Of a stretch of DNA of 6,627 nt, positions 6,358 to 6,627 are shown piece after piece. The first letter of the stretch is position 1. Every line of letters starts with the position of its first letter. The stretch comes from Planctomycetia bacterium (GTDB lineage Bacteria; Planctomycetota; Planctomycetia; Pirellulales; UBA1268). The stretch spans positions 1 through 6,627 of the forward strand of contig RFPF01000172.1 in assembly GCA_009926295.1 (NCBI GenBank), written 5' to 3'. A program made the position numbers and the translations under genes. The notes under the pieces were generated by a model. That model had not been told where the DNA came from, searched no databases, and saw nothing but the letters and a program-made list of their open reading frames with translations.

Positions 6358-6627
6358 AGTACGCCACGCCGGAGGAAGCCGCCGACAGGATCACCGAGGA
6401 ACTCTGGCGATTGATCGATGCGGAGTACCCCGCGGACGACGTGCCCGACGAGCTCGAGCGCACGCGCCGCAGCCATGAGGCGTATGCGGCCCCGCGTCGG
6501 CGGATGTACATCGGCCAGGAAGCGACCATCGCAGCGCTCCTGGCACGCCTGGAACAGGCGAGCGGGGAAGCGGGCGAGGATGGCTCACGCACGCGCATGA
6601 CCCTGGTGACGGCACCGTCTGGCACGG
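6351..6627 (+). CDS. DUF4062/NACHT (STAND-type) ATPase fragment, both ends missing
   Basis: From 6351 the plus strand is open to the right edge for 92 codons and reads as coding. The order is VTEYATPEEAADRITEELW, a Glu/Asp-rich linker helix (LIDAEYPADDVPDELERTRR), SHEAYAAPRRRMYIGQEATI, AALLARLEQ, and then TLVTAPSGT followed by a single G at the edge. The last part fits the start of a Walker A loop ([AG]x4GK[ST]) preceded by a hydrophobic strand. This order, a DE-LW-I segment, then HEA-A---R-Y-G-E and then the P-loop, is what I know from proteins with an N-terminal DUF4062 domain, a NACHT-like ATPase and usually C-terminal TPR or WD repeats (NPHP3/TEP1-like). The DUF4062 domain should lie upstream, but upstream is the oppositely oriented oxidoreductase, so the N-terminus is lost. 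No start codon is assigned. An ATG at 6501 (inside MYIGQ) is in frame but would start within the conserved core. Confidence 0.6.

Noticed and set aside
4848..6476. A 542-residue minus-strand frame covering the right part of the window
   Set aside because: It is very Arg-rich, and crosses the small basic gene and the oxidoreductase out of frame; no domain fits.
6356..6625. The first 90 residues of the open frame leading into the oxidoreductase as a real N-terminal extension
   Set aside because: The segment is Ser/Arg-rich, unlike any GroES-like domain, and the opposite strand reads as a coherent DUF4062/NACHT linker and P-loop start.

Overview
The window is very GC-rich, densely packed chromosomal DNA. 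The gene set and the look of the proteins suggest a planctomycete (Pirellulales-like): a GlnD, a PduO-type cobalamin adenosyltransferase, a secreted PD40-propeller protein, a small Lys/Ala-rich basic protein with a short conserved-looking N-terminus, and a small GH2-like jelly-roll domain. This assignment comes from the general look of the sequence and is not proven.

Layout. Positions 1-2967, minus strand, hold a two-gene unit: cob(I)alamin adenosyltransferase (2428-2967), then glnD (starts at 2450, runs off the left edge). The two genes overlap by 23 nt. A 47-bp divergent gap (2968-3014) separates this unit from a plus-strand pair: a secreted TolB-like propeller protein (3015-4163) and proC (4160-4984), overlapping by ATGA. 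proC meets a small, very basic 69-residue protein (4994-5203, minus) tail to tail. That small gene has a good sigma70-type promoter whose -35 box contains the stop codon of the gene upstream. The upstream gene (5261 to about 6355, minus) is a YhdH/AcuI-type NADPH oxidoreductase fused in frame at its C-terminus to a sugar-binding-like jelly-roll domain. It has lost its N-terminal GroES-like half. From about 6351 to the right edge, the plus strand encodes the middle of a DUF4062/STAND-type ATPase, likewise without its N-terminus.

The most notable feature is the point near 6349-6357 where these two 5'-truncated genes are joined head to head, on a short palindrome. Neither partner has its beginning there. 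It is either a real inversion/rearrangement or a chimeric join in the assembly, and a chimera should be excluded first.

Functionally, glnD (nitrogen sensing), proC (proline synthesis) and the cobalamin adenosyltransferase are ordinary housekeeping genes. I see no coherent new multi-gene system fully inside the window. The unusual items are the fused oxidoreductase, the head-to-head truncation and the STAND-type gene that leaves on the right. No tRNA, rRNA, CRISPR array or insertion sequence was recognised, and apart from the right-hand edge there is no stretch above 60 bp without a gene.
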